NCBI RefSeq assembly: GCF_003096655.1
Contig: NZ_QEKQ01000007.1
Span: forward strand, 62,001-126,000
Direction of reading: 5' to 3'
Length of the DNA stretch: 64,000 nucleotides
Source: Tamilnaduibacter salinus
GTDB lineage: Bacteria > Pseudomonadota > Gammaproteobacteria > Pseudomonadales > Oleiphilaceae
The notes under the pieces are model-generated. The model searched no databases. It was not told the DNA's origin and was given only the letters and a program-made list of their open reading frames with translations. Shown here one piece after another: positions 44,663-56,454 of this stretch (position 1 is its first letter; each line of letters opens with the position of its first letter). A program made the position numbers and the translations under genes.

Positions 44663-45946
44663 TCAATCCTCAGGCACCGCCTTGGCACGATCGTTATTGG
44701 CGTAAATCTTGAACGGCTCAGACTCACCGTCAATGACGCTCTCGTCAATAACGACCTTGGTGACGTCCGGTTCGCCCGGGATCTGGTACATGGTATCCAG
44801 CAACGTGGATTCCAGAATGGAACGCAAACCACGTGCCCCCGTTTTGCGTTCCATGGCTTTGCGGGCCACGGCGCGCAGCGCATCCTCCCGGAAATCCAGC
44901 TCCACGTCTTCCATATCGAAGAGCGTCTGATATTGCTTGGTGAGCGCGTTCTTCGGCTGGGTCAGGATTTCCACCAGGGCGGCTTCGTCCAGTTCATTCA
45001 GCGTCGCCACAACCGGCAGACGACCGACGAATTCGGGGATCAGGCCGTACTTCACCAGATCCTCTGTTTCAACGTCCCGGACCACTTCCGCCGTACTCTT
45101 GCGATCTTCTTCGCTGACAACGGACGCCGAGAAGCCAATACTGCTGCGCTCGGACCGCTCGCGAATGACCTTGTCGAGCCCGGAGAACGCGCCACCACAG
45201 ATGAACAGGATGTTGCCGGTGTCCACCTGCAGGAATTCCTGCTGGGGATGCTTGCGACCACCCTGCGGAGGCACGGACGCGGTGGTACCCTCGATCAGCT
45301 TCAGCAGCGCCTGCTGCACGCCCTCGCCGGATACGTCCCGGGTAATGGACGGGTTGTCCGACTTGCGCGACACCTTGTCGATTTCGTCGATATAGACGAT
45401 GCCCTTCTGGGCCTTGTCGACATCGTAGTCGCACTTCTGCAGAAGCTTCTGAATGATGTTCTCAACGTCCTCACCAACGTAACCCGCTTCGGTGAGCGTG
45501 GTGGCGTCGGCGATCGTGAACGGCACATTCAGCATGCGCGCCAGCGTCTCGGCCAGCAGCGTTTTGCCGCTACCGGTCGGGCCGATCATCAGGATGTTGC
45601 TCTTGCCCAGCTCGACTTCCGCCTTGGTGTCCCCATAGCGGAGGCGCTTGTAGTGGTTATAGACCGCTACCGACAGCACGACCTTGGCATCATCCTGTCC
45701 GATCACATACTCGTTGAGGGTATCCCGGATTTCTGCAGGCGTGGGCAGCCGATCACTCTGCTCTTCCTCGACCGTCTCCTGGATTTCCTCCCGGATAATG
45801 TCGTTGCACAGATCGACGCACTCGTCGCAGATGAACACCGAGGGCCCTGCAATGAGCTTTCGGACTTCATGCTGGCTCTTTCCACAAAACGAGCAGTAGA
45901 GCAACTTACCGCTATCGTCGCCTCTGCCGTTTCTCTCATCTGCCAT
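44663..45946 (-). CDS. clpX: ATP-dependent Clp protease ATP-binding subunit ClpX
   Basis: This 427-residue AAA+ unfoldase recognises substrates for ClpP. An N-terminal C4 zinc finger (CSFCGKS...CDEC) is followed by Walker [13 protein letters not shown], Walker [13 protein letters not shown], the pore loop in [15 protein letters not shown], and the ClpP-docking IGF loop near SIGFSAS. ATG 45946 has an AGAGGT ribosome-binding site; a longer in-frame start adds 37 non-homologous residues. It lies 207 bases after clpP on the same strand. Confidence 0.98.
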   Translation of the reverse strand: MADERNGRGDDSGKLLYCSFCGKSQHEVRKLIAGPSVFICDECVDLCNDIIREEIQETVEEEQSDRLPTPAEIRDTLNEYVIGQDDAKVVLSVAVYNHYKRLRYGDTKAEVELGKSNILMIGPTGSGKTLLAETLARMLNVPFTIADATTLTEAGYVGEDVENIIQKLLQKCDYDVDKAQKGIVYIDEIDKVSRKSDNPSITRDVSGEGVQQALLKLIEGTTASVPPQGGRKHPQQEFLQVDTGNILFICGGAFSGLDKVIRERSERSSIGFSASVVSEEDRKSTAEVVRDVETEDLVKYGLIPEFVGRLPVVATLNELDEAALVEILTQPKNALTKQYQTLFDMEDVELDFREDALRAVARKAMERKTGARGLRSILESTLLDTMYQIPGEPDVTKVVIDESVIDGESEPFKIYANNDRAKAVPED

Positions 45947-46153
45947 TGATCTACCTCTGTCTTTGGCTATGCGTGGTATCGCCCGGCCGTACCGGTAACG
46001 GCGTATCCCAAAACCCGTCCCTGATGGCAAACAGGACTGCGACGGGCCCGGGTTCAACGATCAGGGCCGCTCTACGGCCCCCACAGCACTTCGACCGACT
46101 GACTGTGCAGCGCTGAATACGCCGCCGCTGAGCCGCGTCGTACAAAATCAGTA

Positions 46154-46789
46154 TTATGTATTCGAAGCGCGTTTATCAAGTACGGCATCCACCAGACCGT
46201 ATTCTTTCGCCTGCTCCGGATCCATGAAATTGTCACGCTCCGTGTCCTGGCCGATGGTCTCCACATCCTGCCCGGTGTGCTTTGCCAGCAGCTTGTTCAG
46301 GGTTTCACGGGTCTTGAGAATCTCACGGGTGTGGATTTCGATGTCCGTCGCCTGACCCTGGTAGCCACCCAGAGGCTGATGGATCATGACACGCGAGTGC
46401 GGCAGACAGGCACGTTTACCCTCAGCACCACCCGCCAGCAGGAACGCCCCCATGCTTGCCGCCTGTCCGACGCAAAGCGTCGCGACGTCCGGCTTGACGA
46501 ACTGCATGGTGTCGTAAATGGACATACCGGCGGACACAGAGCCCCCCGGGCTGTTGATGTAGAGGTGGATGTCCTTGTCCGGGTTTTCGGACTCCAGGAA
46601 GAGCAGCTGAGCGACGATCAGGTTGGCCATATGATCCTCAACGGGACCAACCATGAAGATGACGCGCTCTTTCAACAGACGGGAATAAATGTCGAACGAG
46701 CGCTCACCACGAGCCGTCTGCTCGATCACCATCGGGATCAGGCCGGAATTGGAAATCGTGCTCGGGCCGTCAAAGGGTTGTTGCGTCAT
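46154..46789 (-). CDS. clpP: ATP-dependent Clp protease proteolytic subunit ClpP
   Basis: This 211-residue serine protease forms the double-heptamer chamber used with ClpX and ClpA. The catalytic Ser112 is in [11 protein letters not shown], His137 in [11 protein letters not shown], and the Asp in the DTERDNFM region. The N-terminal propeptide is short, as in E. coli. An AAAGGAG ribosome-binding site precedes ATG 46789. It lies between tig and clpX, the conserved order. Confidence 0.98.
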   Translation of the reverse strand: MTQQPFDGPSTISNSGLIPMVIEQTARGERSFDIYSRLLKERVIFMVGPVEDHMANLIVAQLLFLESENPDKDIHLYINSPGGSVSAGMSIYDTMQFVKPDVATLCVGQAASMGAFLLAGGAEGKRACLPHSRVMIHQPLGGYQGQATDIEIHTREILKTRETLNKLLAKHTGQDVETIGQDTERDNFMDPEQAKEYGLVDAVLDKRASNT

Positions 46790-46900
46790 GGTGTGCCTGG
46801 ACTCCTTTACTGGGAACGGGGTGTAACCCCGGCTTTGTGTGACTGGATCGGGCGGCTTCGCATCGATGCCCGATCAGGAGGCAGTGTAGCGCACCAGACT

Positions 46901-46923
46901 CGGGCCGCCACCCGGGCGGCCCG
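46901..46923 (-). other. GC-rich hairpin after tig
   Basis: CGGGCCGCC at 46901-46909 pairs with GGCGGCCCG at 46915-46923, a few bases past the tig stop. No T-run follows on the minus strand, so it may slow or stabilise the tig transcript without ending it. Confidence 0.4.
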
Positions 46924-46935
46924 GCCTGCCCGTCA

Positions 46936-48240
46936 TCAGCCCTGCTGCTGACCAGCCTGCACAGCCTCCTCGTATTTCATCTTCTTCGTGGTGACTTTGG
47001 CCTGATCCAGGACAAAATCAACCACCGCATCTTCCAGCACCACGTTTTCCACCTGGGCCTTCTGCTGCGGATCACCATTGAAGTGGGCAATCACTTCATC
47101 GGGCTGCTCGTAGGTGGACGCAATTTCCTGAATCTTCTCATCCACTTTGTCGCTGTCCGCCTTCAACTCATTCTGGCGAATCAACTCCTGGAACAATAGC
47201 CCTGTTTTCACCCGACGCTGCGCCTGCTCGGTGAACAGCTCAGCAGGCAGTTGCTGCGGGTCCATCTGACCGCCGAAGCGCTGAACCGCATCCTGACGCA
47301 GGCGATCAATCTCCTGGTCAGTCAGTGCCTGAGGAATGTCAAACTCGTTGACTTCCAGCAGGCCTTCCACAACGTCATTCTTGACCTTGTTGTTCACCGC
47401 CTGCTTGAGCTCCCGCTCCATGTTGTTACGTACTTCAGCGCGGAAAGATTCCTCGTCTTCGGCGTTGACACCGAATTTTTCAAAAAATTCCGGGGTCAGT
47501 TCCGGCAGGATCGGCTCTTCAACTTTCTTGACGTTGATCTTGAACGTCGCCGGCTTACCCGCCAGCTCCTCGTTCTGATAGTCCTCGGGGAACGTCACTT
47601 CGATCTCATGCTCTTCGCCAGCCCGAGCCCCTTTGATGCCACTCTCAAAGCCGGGAATCATCTGACCGTCACCCAGCGTCAGCTGGTGATCTTCCGCTGA
47701 GCCGCCCTCAAAGGCCTCACCATCAATGTAACCGGTGAAATCCATGGTCAGCACGTCCTTGTTCTTGGACTTGCGCTTGACCTCTTTGTGGTCCGCGTGC
47801 TGGCGACGCAGGTTGTCGATCATTTTCTCGACGTCCTTGTCCGTGACTTCGGCGTTCGGCTTCTGGACGGTTATCTTGCTCAGGTCGCCGATCTCGATCT
47901 CGGGCAGCACTTCGAACGTCGCCACGAATTCCAGATCCTTGCCCTCTTCCATCGTCTTCGGCTCGAAGCTGGGATACCCGGCCGGGTTGATCTCCTGCTC
48001 CTCAAGGGCCTTCATGTAGCGATCGCGCATGACCTCGCTGACCACTTCCTGGCGGATGCCGGCCCCAAAACGACGCTTGACCACTTTCAGCGGAACCTTG
48101 CCCGGGCGGAAGCCGTTGAGACGCACCTGACCGGCAGTCTCCCGAAGACGGCTCTCAACCGCTTCATCGACTTCACTGGCAGGCACACCAATCGTCATGC
48201 GACGCTCGATGTTGGACGTCGTTTCTACAGAGACTTGCAT
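46936..48240 (-). CDS. tig: Trigger factor
   Basis: This 434-residue ribosome-associated chaperone and prolyl isomerase meets nascent chains at the exit tunnel. The N-terminal ribosome-binding signature is present in GFRPGKVPLKVVKRRFG. It is followed by the FKBP-like domain (VLTMDFTGYIDGEAFEGGSA) and the C-terminal helical arms. Its length equals the usual value (432 in E. coli). A GAGGA ribosome-binding site precedes ATG 48240. It is downstream of the tRNA-Leu gene, separated by a terminator. Confidence 0.98.
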   Translation of the reverse strand: MQVSVETTSNIERRMTIGVPASEVDEAVESRLRETAGQVRLNGFRPGKVPLKVVKRRFGAGIRQEVVSEVMRDRYMKALEEQEINPAGYPSFEPKTMEEGKDLEFVATFEVLPEIEIGDLSKITVQKPNAEVTDKDVEKMIDNLRRQHADHKEVKRKSKNKDVLTMDFTGYIDGEAFEGGSAEDHQLTLGDGQMIPGFESGIKGARAGEEHEIEVTFPEDYQNEELAGKPATFKINVKKVEEPILPELTPEFFEKFGVNAEDEESFRAEVRNNMERELKQAVNNKVKNDVVEGLLEVNEFDIPQALTDQEIDRLRQDAVQRFGGQMDPQQLPAELFTEQAQRRVKTGLLFQELIRQNELKADSDKVDEKIQEIASTYEQPDEVIAHFNGDPQQKAQVENVVLEDAVVDFVLDQAKVTTKKMKYEEAVQAGQQQG

Positions 48241-48440
48241 GGAAGATCCTCGAATTACCGTTTCAATGGGTTAATGAGTGGCCGGCCCGGTGACTGGCGC
48301 CCCGGCCCGCGAACTATAAAACGACCATATTATCACGGTTTGCCGGCCTGAGAGAATGTGTGCCCGTCCACGCGCCTCACGAGCTGGGGCGACAGCCGGC
48401 TCAGGGCGCGATTGCCGGCAAACCACTGATAACCAATAAG

Positions 48441-48473
48441 AAAAACCCCCTTGGCGCAAAGCAACCAAGGGGG
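48441..48473 (-). terminator. Rho-independent terminator of the tRNA operon
   Basis: CCCCCTTGG (48446-48454) and CCAAGGGGG (48465-48473) make a nine-pair hairpin followed on the minus strand by TTTTT. It lies about 10 bases past the 3' end of tRNA-Leu. Confidence 0.88.
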
Positions 48474-48482
48474 TCGACTGAC

Positions 48483-48567
48483 TGGTGCCGTGGGGGAGAC
48501 TTGAACTCCCACGCCTTGCGGCACTAGGACCTAAACCTAGCGTGTCTACCAATTCCACCACCACGGC
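48483..48567 (-). tRNA. tRNA-Leu (anticodon TAG)
   Basis: This 85-base class II tRNA has encoded CCA. The anticodon stem CTAGG/CCTAG encloses the loop TTTAGGT, giving anticodon TAG. The acceptor GCCGTGG pairs with CCACGGC. It has a long variable arm as expected for leucine and is the last tRNA of four transcribed together. Confidence 0.95.
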
Positions 48568-48740
48568 AAATCAAGCGGCCCGAAGTCAACGTTCCGTTGC
48601 TGCAATCAGCGAGCGATCAATCACCCCGAGCCGACCGAATGCTACCACTGACGAGACGCAATCGCCAGCCAGCGCACCAAACGGAAAGAGGAACGGACAC
48701 GAGCCGATACGAAAAAACGCGGGGAGAACAAAGAAGAGAT

Positions 48741-48817
48741 TGGGGTGGACGAAGGGAGTCGAACCCTCGACCGCAGGAGTCACAATCCTGAGCTCTACCA
48801 ACTGAGCTACGTCCACC
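48741..48817 (-). tRNA. tRNA-His (anticodon GTG)
   Basis: This 77-base tRNA has encoded CCA and the extra 5' G(-1) opposite C73 that marks histidine tRNAs. The anticodon stem CAGGA encloses the loop TTGTGAC, giving GTG. The T-arm contains GGTTCGA. Confidence 0.96.
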
Positions 48818-48967
48818 ACATTGTCGGGCCCGGAAAGGCCGATCCGCCCCGAGAGGTTGCACACCATACCGATATCGGCAGGGGCTCGCAACATCACCTT
48901 TGCGAAAAGGCGACCACTGGCCAGCTTGGCGCATGCTCTGAAGCCGGACCTCAAGCGCCCTGATGGT

Positions 48968-49044
48968 TGGCGCGCCCGGCAGGACTTGAACCTGCGACCT
49001 ACGGCTTAGAAGGCCGTTGCTCTATCCAGCTGAGCTACGAGCGC
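48968..49044 (-). tRNA. tRNA-Arg (anticodon TCT)
   Basis: This 77-base tRNA has encoded CCA. The acceptor GCGCTCG pairs with CGGGCGC (one G-T pair). The anticodon stem ACGGC/GCCGT encloses CTTCTAA, giving TCT, for AGA/AGG codons. Confidence 0.95.
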
Positions 49045-49078
49045 TCGACCTTTCACTCACCCGGTGTCATCGGGAAAG

Positions 49079-49155
49079 TGGTCGGGGTAGAGAGATTCGA
49101 ACTCCCGACATCCTGCTCCCAAAGCAGGCGCGCTACCAGACTGCGCTATACCCCG
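49079..49155 (-). tRNA. tRNA-Pro (anticodon TGG)
   Basis: This 77-base tRNA has encoded CCA. The acceptor CGGGGTA pairs with TACCCCG. The anticodon stem CCTGC encloses TTTGGGA, giving TGG. It is the first gene of the Pro-Arg-His-Leu cluster. Confidence 0.96.
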
Positions 49156-49198
49156 AACTTCAGCCTGATCGGCGGGTGCCTCATCAAAGCTGGCGCGA

Positions 49199-49227
49199 AT
49201 GATACCCACCCTGCCCCACCCCGTCAA
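49199..49227 (-). promoter_or_regulatory. Promoter of the Pro-Arg-His-Leu tRNA operon
   Basis: On the minus strand TTGACG (complement of 49222-49227) and TATCAT (complement of 49199-49204) are exactly 17 bases apart. They are followed by TCGCGCC, a GC-rich discriminator as in stringently controlled stable-RNA promoters. Confidence 0.75.
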
Positions 49228-49371
49228 CACGGACTTCACGCCGCTCGCGGACCGTTTTGAGACGCTCCCATCATTGGACGGACCCGGGAAGCGTGCGACA
49301 ATACGCCGCTTTCGTAACAACCCGTTTTACCAGCCGGGCGCGACCTGGCGGAGCAACTCAGGCATACCACC

Positions 49372-50226
49372 ATGACAGCACAACTGATTGACGGAAGGAA
49401 GATCTCGGAACAGGTGCGAGCGGACGTTGCCAGCAGCGTCTCCGCGCGGCGGGAGCAGGGCAAACGCCCGCCAGGTCTGGCCGTGGTACTGGTCGGCTCC
49501 GATCCCGCATCGGAGGTGTATGTCGGCAAGAAGCGTGAAGCCTGCGAGCAGGCCGGCATCCAATCGTTCTCCTACAACCTGCCGGCATCCACCTCCCAGG
49601 AGGCGCTGGAGTCCCTGATCGACGAACTCAACGCCGACCGGCACGTGGATGGCATCCTCGTTCAGCTGCCGCTGCCCGATCACCTCGATCCGGACCCGAT
49701 TCTGCTGAAAATCGCCGTTGATAAAGATGTGGATGGCTTCCATCCCTTCAACATCGGCCGCCTGGTTCAGCGACGCCCAGCGCTGCGCCCCTGCACGCCG
49801 GCCGGCATCATCACTCTCCTTGATCACATCGGCACGCCCTACAAAGGCCAGCACGCGGTGATCGTCGGTGCATCCAACATTGTCGGGCGGCCCATGACCA
49901 TGGAATTACTACTGCGGGGGGCGACCGCGACAGTCACCCATCGATTCACGGGGGATCTGTCCTATTACGTCCGCCAGGCCGACATCGTCATCGCCGCCGT
50001 CGGCAAACCGGGACTGGTAAAAGGCGAATGGATCAAGGAAGGCGCCACCGTCATCGACGTAGGCATCAATCGAATGGAAGACGGCAAACTTCGTGGCGAC
50101 ATCGAATTCGACGAGGCCGCCGAACGCGCGGCCTGGATCACTCCGGTGCCCGGCGGTGTGGGGCCGATGACGATCGCGACCCTGCTGCAGAACACCTTGT
50201 ACGCGGCGGACTATCTGCACGACTGA
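49372..50226 (+). CDS. folD: Bifunctional methylenetetrahydrofolate dehydrogenase/cyclohydrolase FolD
   Basis: This 284-residue cytosolic enzyme interconverts 5,10-methylene- and 10-formyl-tetrahydrofolate for one-carbon metabolism. The conserved [20 protein letters not shown] contains the catalytic Lys. [16 protein letters not shown] and the NADP-binding [18 protein letters not shown] are also present, with the terminal [16 protein letters not shown]. It is a single-gene unit, divergent from the tRNA operon and convergent with glcB. Confidence 0.98.
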   Translation: MTAQLIDGRKISEQVRADVASSVSARREQGKRPPGLAVVLVGSDPASEVYVGKKREACEQAGIQSFSYNLPASTSQEALESLIDELNADRHVDGILVQLPLPDHLDPDPILLKIAVDKDVDGFHPFNIGRLVQRRPALRPCTPAGIITLLDHIGTPYKGQHAVIVGASNIVGRPMTMELLLRGATATVTHRFTGDLSYYVRQADIVIAAVGKPGLVKGEWIKEGATVIDVGINRMEDGKLRGDIEFDEAAERAAWITPVPGGVGPMTIATLLQNTLYAADYLHD

Positions 50227-50235
50227 CGGTGCTGA

Positions 50236-50410
50236 TTAGCCACGGAAAAACACGGAAAGCACGGAACCGCCCTTCGGGCGGAAACAATAAAACGTTTGAA
50301 CGCATTAAAGTCTGAAGGTTTTAAAGTTCACGCGGCCTGAGCCTCGGACACTGAGCCACCTGAAAACGTTCAAACTTTAAAGCCTTATAACCTCGATTCT
50401 CCGTGGCTAA
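50236..50410. repeat. 175-bp inverted-repeat element downstream of folD
   Basis: Perfect 11-base ends TTAGCCACGGA (50236-50246) and TCCGTGGCTAA (50400-50410) bound the element. Inside are three CACGGA copies (50241, 50251, 50260), a hairpin CCGCC/GGCGG (50267-50281), and a second inverted pair GTTTGAACG (50294-50302) and CGTTCAAAC (50367-50375). The middle is AT-richer than the genome. No gene is inside. It could be a dispersed intergenic repeat or a miniature inverted-repeat element. Confidence 0.6.
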
Positions 50411-50418
50411 CAAAACAA

Positions 50419-50454
50419 AAAAGCCCCGCCTGGGACCACCAGGCGGGGCTTTTT
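50419..50454. terminator. Bidirectional terminator between folD and glcB
   Basis: GCCCCGCCTGG (50423-50433) pairs perfectly with CCAGGCGGGGC (50439-50449). Runs of A before it and T after it make it work in both directions for the convergent folD and glcB. Confidence 0.92.
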
Positions 50455-50473
50455 CATGGGATGACGTCGGCAC

Positions 50474-52657
50474 TTACGCGCCGTACTTCTCCTTCGCCTT
50501 CAGGCGGTAGGCGTGCAGCAGCGGCTCGGTGTAGCCGTTCGGCTGCTCGCGGCCCTTGAGGACGAGATCCAGGGCGGCCTGAAATGCAACACTGTCATCG
50601 AAGTCCGGCGCCATGTTGCGGTAGCTCGGATCGGCCGCGTTCTGGCGGTCCACGACCGCGGCCATGCGCTGCATGGTCTCGCGCACCTGCTCCTCGGTGC
50701 AGATGCCGTGGTACAGCCAGTTGCAGATGTGCTGCGAGGAGATCCGCAGTGTCGCCCGGTCTTCCATCAGGCCGACATCGTTGATGTCCGGCACTTTGGA
50801 GCAGCCCACGCCCTGGTCAATCCAGCGCACAACGTAGCCGAGGATGCCCTGGGCGTTGTTGTCGAGCTCCTGCTGAATCTCGGCAGCCGACAGCTTGGAC
50901 GGGTCCTCCAGCAGCGGCAGCGTCAGAATATCCTCAAGCTTGGCGTGCTCGCGATTGGCCAGCTCTTTCTGGACGTCCTGCACATTGACCTGATGGTAGT
51001 GCAGCGCATGCAGCACTGCGGCAGTCGGCGAGGGCACCCAGGCGGTATTGGCGCCGGATTTCGGATGGCCGATCTTCGCGTCCATCATGGCCGCCATCTT
51101 ATCCGGCATGGGCCACATGCCCTTGCCGATCTGGGCAACACCACTGAATCCGGTTTCCAGTCCCACGTCTACGTTCCAGTTCTCGTAGGCCTGCATCCAT
51201 TTGGCCGGCTTGATCTCGCCCTTGCGCAGCACCGGACCGAATTCCATGGAGGTATGGATCTCGTCGCCGGTGCGATCCAGGAAGCCGGTGTTGATAAAGA
51301 CGGCACGCTCCTTCGCGGCCGCAATGCAGGCCTTCAGGTTGACCGTCGTGCGACGCTCTTCATCCATGATGCCCACTTTCAGCGTGTGGCGGGTCAGGCC
51401 CAGCGCGTCCTCCACACGATTGAAGAAGTCATTCGTGAACGCCACTTCTTCCGGACCATGCATCTTTGGCTTCACGATGTAGACGCTGCCCGTTTTGGTG
51501 TTACGCCGGTCGCTATCGCCCTTCAGGTCATGCATTGCCACCAGCGAGGTCACCAGACCGTCCATCAGGCCTTCCGGCACTTCATTGCCATCCTTGTCCA
51601 GAACCGCATTGTTGGTCATCAGATGACCCACGTTCCGGACAAACATCAGACTGCGCCCTGGCAGCGTAAGATCGCCACCCTGTGGCGCGGTATAGACCCG
51701 ATCCGGGTTCATCCGGCGGGTGACGGTCTTGCCGCCTTTCTCAAAGCTTTCTTCGAGGTCGCCTTTCATCAGGCCGAGCCAGTTGCGATAGGCCGCTGTC
51801 TTGTCCGCCGCATCAACGGCCGCAACTGAGTCCTCACAGTCCATGATGGTGGTCAGAGCGCCCTCAACGAGCACATCTTTGACATGCGCACCATCATCTT
51901 TGCCGATCGGATGGGTCGCATCGACCTGGATCTCGAAGTGCATGCCATTCTTGACCAGCAGCACGCCGTTCGGCTCGTTCTCAGCGCCGGTATAGCCAAC
52001 GAACTGAGCCTCATCTTTCAGGCCAGTCGTCTCACCATTCTGGAGTTTTACCACCAGCTTGCCGCCATCGATCTGATACTTCGCGGCGTCGCGATGGCTG
52101 CCCTGGGCCAACGGCGCCTGCTCGTCCAGGTGCTTGCGGGCATATTCAATGACCCGCGCACCACGCACCGGATTGTAGCCACCGGCGCCTTTCTCGGCAC
52201 CGTCTTCTTCAGAGATCACATCACTGCCGTAAAGCGCGTCGTACAGGCTACCCCAACGGGCATTGACGGCATTCAGGGCAAAACGCGCATTCAGGACAGG
52301 AACGACCAGCTGAGGCCCGGCCTGGGTCGCGATTTCCGGGTCAACATTCTGGGTGCTGATGTTTAAGTCACCCGGCTCATCCACCAGATAACCGATCTCC
52401 TTGAGGAAGCCCTTGTACTCTTCCATGTTGATCGGCTGACCCTTGTGCTCGCGATACCAGCCATCCATTTTTGCCTGGATGTCATCGCGCTTGCGCAGCA
52501 GCTCGCGGTTACGCGGCGCCAGGTCATGAATGATGGTGTCGAATTCCGACCAGAATCTGTCAGCATCAACGCCGGTGCCCGGAATCGCTTCGTTGTTGAC
52601 GAAGTCGTAGAGGGCTTTTGCGACCTGAAGGCCGCCGACTTGGACGCGTTCTGTCAT
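50474..52657 (-). CDS. glcB: Malate synthase G
   Basis: This 727-residue monomeric enzyme condenses glyoxylate with acetyl-CoA to malate. It begins [20 protein letters not shown] like pseudomonad GlcB. It contains [32 protein letters not shown] (catalytic Arg), [18 protein letters not shown] and the [21 protein letters not shown] segment. ATG 52657 has a GAGG ribosome-binding site; an upstream in-frame start is rejected. No isocitrate lyase is adjacent. It may serve the glyoxylate shunt or glycolate use. A TAGAAT -10 candidate lies at the complement of 52725-52730. Confidence 0.97.
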   Translation of the reverse strand: MTERVQVGGLQVAKALYDFVNNEAIPGTGVDADRFWSEFDTIIHDLAPRNRELLRKRDDIQAKMDGWYREHKGQPINMEEYKGFLKEIGYLVDEPGDLNISTQNVDPEIATQAGPQLVVPVLNARFALNAVNARWGSLYDALYGSDVISEEDGAEKGAGGYNPVRGARVIEYARKHLDEQAPLAQGSHRDAAKYQIDGGKLVVKLQNGETTGLKDEAQFVGYTGAENEPNGVLLVKNGMHFEIQVDATHPIGKDDGAHVKDVLVEGALTTIMDCEDSVAAVDAADKTAAYRNWLGLMKGDLEESFEKGGKTVTRRMNPDRVYTAPQGGDLTLPGRSLMFVRNVGHLMTNNAVLDKDGNEVPEGLMDGLVTSLVAMHDLKGDSDRRNTKTGSVYIVKPKMHGPEEVAFTNDFFNRVEDALGLTRHTLKVGIMDEERRTTVNLKACIAAAKERAVFINTGFLDRTGDEIHTSMEFGPVLRKGEIKPAKWMQAYENWNVDVGLETGFSGVAQIGKGMWPMPDKMAAMMDAKIGHPKSGANTAWVPSPTAAVLHALHYHQVNVQDVQKELANREHAKLEDILTLPLLEDPSKLSAAEIQQELDNNAQGILGYVVRWIDQGVGCSKVPDINDVGLMEDRATLRISSQHICNWLYHGICTEEQVRETMQRMAAVVDRQNAADPSYRNMAPDFDDSVAFQAALDLVLKGREQPNGYTEPLLHAYRLKAKEKYGA

Positions 52658-52749
52658 TGTTTCAGCCTCGATGGTTGTCAATGTTCACGGCGAGACGTCG
52701 TGATCGTCTCAGAAATGGGGCGCCATTCTACGTGAAAATACGGATAAAT

Positions 52750-54138
<1,389 letters not shown>

Positions 54139-54140
54139 CG

Positions 54141-55817
54141 CTACTTTTTGCCCTTGCCCCAGGAATCACGGAGCGTCACGGTGCGGTTGAACGCCGGTCG
54201 CTCACCCATGCTGTGCTGCGGATCGAGGAAGAAATACCCCTCCCGCTCGAACTGATACGGCAGCTCGGTCTGAGCCTCGAGCAGGTTGGCCTCGGCGCGC
54301 GCACCACGAATCACGACCAGCGACTCCGGATTCAGGTTGTCAGTGAAGTCCACGGACTTGTCAGCATCCGGGAATTCGGCATTGAACAGACGGTCGTACT
54401 GATAGATGTCCACTTCGGCACTTTCTTCTGCGGACACCCAGTGCAGCACGCCATTGGGCTTGTAGCCCTCGGGGTTCACGCCCAGCGTGTTCGGATCGTA
54501 TTCGCAACGCAGCTCGACGAGACGGCCGTCGTCGTCATAGATCGCTTCCCGGCAGGTCATCACATAACCACCACGCAGCCGCACCGCCTGATCCGGCGCC
54601 AGCCGCTTCCACTTTCTGGGCGGCTCTTCCGCGAAGTCATTGCGATCAATGTAAAGCGTCCGCGTCCAGGCCACGTCACGGGTCCCCAGCTCCGGGTTCT
54701 GCGGGTGCACTGGCAGGGTGAGCACCTCGCGCTCGCCTTCGGGATAGTTGGTCAGCGTCACCTTCACCGGGTCCATCACACACATGGCTCGCGGCGCCCG
54801 GGCGTTGAGGTCCTCCCGGATGGCATGCTCAAGCATGCCTACGTCCACGGTGCCACCCGCTTTGCTGACGCCCACCATGTCGCAGAACATCTGCAGCGAC
54901 TCGGGCGTCACACCGCGGCGGCGCAGGCCGGAGATGGTCGGCATGCGAGGGTCGTCCCACGCCTCGACATGCCCCTCCTCCACCAAACGCAGCAGCTTGC
55001 GTTTGCTGGTAATGGTGTAATTCAGATTCAGTCGTGCAAACTCGATCTGACGCGGTTTGCATGGCGCCGAGATGTGGTCGATCACCCAGTCGTACAGTGG
55101 GCGATGGTCCTCGAACTCCAGCGTGCACAGTGAGTGCGTCACCCCCTCGAGCGCATCGGAGATCGGGTGCGTGAAGTCGTACATTGGATAGATGCACCAC
55201 TTGTCACCGGTCTGGTGGTGGGTCGCCCGGCGGATGCGGTAGAGGATCGGGTCGCGCATGTTGATGTTCGACGAGGCCATGTCAATCTTCGCCCGCAGCA
55301 CCATCGCCCCGTCCGGGTGGTCACCGGCTTTCATTTCCCGGAACAGGCGCAGGTTCTCCTCGGCCGGCCGGTCGCGATAGGGGCTGTTTTTCCCGGGCTC
55401 GGTCAGCGTCCCCCGGTATTCGGCCATCTGTTCCGCATCCAGCTCGCAGACATAGGCGTCGCCGTTCTGGATCAGTTCTTCGGCGAACGCGTACAGATCA
55501 TCGAAATAATCAGAGGCAAAGCGGATGTCGCCTTCCCACTCGCACCCCAGCCAGCGGACATCCCGGCTGATGGCGTCGATGTATTCCTGACTCTCCTTCT
55601 CGGGGTTGGTGTCGTCGAACCGCAGCGTACAGACGCCATCGAAGGTGGTCGCAATGCCAAAATTCAGCAGAATGGACTTGGCGTGGCCAATGTGAAGATA
55701 GCCATTCGGCTCCGGCGGGAACCGGGTCACAACCTGACCGGAATGCTCGCCACTGGCGATATTTTCCTCGATCAGATTCTGGATGAAGTTGTTCGCTTTC
55801 TTGGACTCGGCGCTCAT
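54141..55817 (-). CDS. glnS: Glutaminyl-tRNA synthetase
   Basis: This 558-residue class I synthetase charges tRNA(Gln). The HIGH motif is in [16 protein letters not shown] and the KMSKS equivalent in [16 protein letters not shown]. The catalytic [11 protein letters not shown] segment and the C-terminal beta-barrel anticodon domain are present. The presence of glnS shows that this organism makes Gln-tRNA directly. ATG 55817 is chosen; the start is divergent from ppiB, and cysS follows at the 3' end. Confidence 0.98.
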   Translation of the reverse strand: MSAESKKANNFIQNLIEENIASGEHSGQVVTRFPPEPNGYLHIGHAKSILLNFGIATTFDGVCTLRFDDTNPEKESQEYIDAISRDVRWLGCEWEGDIRFASDYFDDLYAFAEELIQNGDAYVCELDAEQMAEYRGTLTEPGKNSPYRDRPAEENLRLFREMKAGDHPDGAMVLRAKIDMASSNINMRDPILYRIRRATHHQTGDKWCIYPMYDFTHPISDALEGVTHSLCTLEFEDHRPLYDWVIDHISAPCKPRQIEFARLNLNYTITSKRKLLRLVEEGHVEAWDDPRMPTISGLRRRGVTPESLQMFCDMVGVSKAGGTVDVGMLEHAIREDLNARAPRAMCVMDPVKVTLTNYPEGEREVLTLPVHPQNPELGTRDVAWTRTLYIDRNDFAEEPPRKWKRLAPDQAVRLRGGYVMTCREAIYDDDGRLVELRCEYDPNTLGVNPEGYKPNGVLHWVSAEESAEVDIYQYDRLFNAEFPDADKSVDFTDNLNPESLVVIRGARAEANLLEAQTELPYQFEREGYFFLDPQHSMGERPAFNRTVTLRDSWGKGKK

Positions 55818-55855
55818 ATAGACTCGGTTGCAATGGGTGTCACGATAAACGCGTT

Positions 55856-55861
55856 ATTATA
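55856..55861 (-). promoter_or_regulatory. Possible -10 of glnS-cysS
   Basis: A perfect TATAAT on the minus strand (complement of 55856-55861) lies about 40 bases before glnS. No good -35 is seen at the right distance. Confidence 0.45.
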
Positions 55862-55944
55862 CGCACAGATGGCACTCAATCTCATGCATTCGACGGGCCT
55901 CTTGTTTAAACTGGGGGCTTTCATTCACTGGGTAAGGAACGTTG

Positions 55945-56454
55945 ATGATTCTCCTGAAAACCAGCCATGGTGACATCACTCTCAAACTGGACCACGAGCG
56001 CGCTCCGAAAACGGCCGCCAACTTCGAAGCCTACGTCCGTGATGGCTTTTACGACGGACTGATTTTTCACCGGGTCATTCACAATTTCATGATCCAGACC
56101 GGCGGCTTTGAGCCTGGCATGGTGCCCCGGCGCACAGGGGAGCCGATTGAAAACGAGGCGGACAACGGCCTGAGCAACATGAAAGGCACGGTTGCGATGG
56201 CACGCACCATGAACCCGCACTCGGCCACGGCCCAGTTCTTCATCAACGTTGAAAACAATGGGTTTCTCGATCATTCGGCCAAGACCGCCGAGGGGTGGGG
56301 CTATGCCGTCTTCGGCGAAGTGGTTGAGGGCATGGACGTGGTGAACCGCATTCGCGCCGTCCCCACCACTTTCCGGGAAGGCCACCAGGATGTACCGGCC
56401 GAGGACATTGTGCTCGAGAAAGCGGACGTTCTGGACGAGGGAGGCTCGGCGTGA
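55945..56454 (+). CDS. ppiB: Peptidyl-prolyl cis-trans isomerase B (cyclophilin)
   Basis: This 169-residue cytosolic cyclophilin has the active-site Arg and aromatic residues in [19 protein letters not shown], and the [19 protein letters not shown] and [14 protein letters not shown] segments are conserved. No signal peptide is present, which supports PpiB rather than the periplasmic PpiA. ATG 55945 is preceded by AAGGA. Its stop overlaps the lpxH start by four bases (GTGA). Confidence 0.96.
   Translation: MILLKTSHGDITLKLDHERAPKTAANFEAYVRDGFYDGLIFHRVIHNFMIQTGGFEPGMVPRRTGEPIENEADNGLSNMKGTVAMARTMNPHSATAQFFINVENNGFLDHSAKTAEGWGYAVFGEVVEGMDVVNRIRAVPTTFREGHQDVPAEDIVLEKADVLDEGGSA

Noticed and set aside
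50241-50265. CRISPR-like array from the CACGGA repeats
   Set aside because: There are only three six-base units with 9-10 base spacing. The lengths of real repeats and spacers are absent, and there are no cas genes.
50513-51829. 438-codon open frame antisense to malate synthase G
   Set aside because: It is a shadow frame with His/Val/Leu-biased composition and no recognisable motif.
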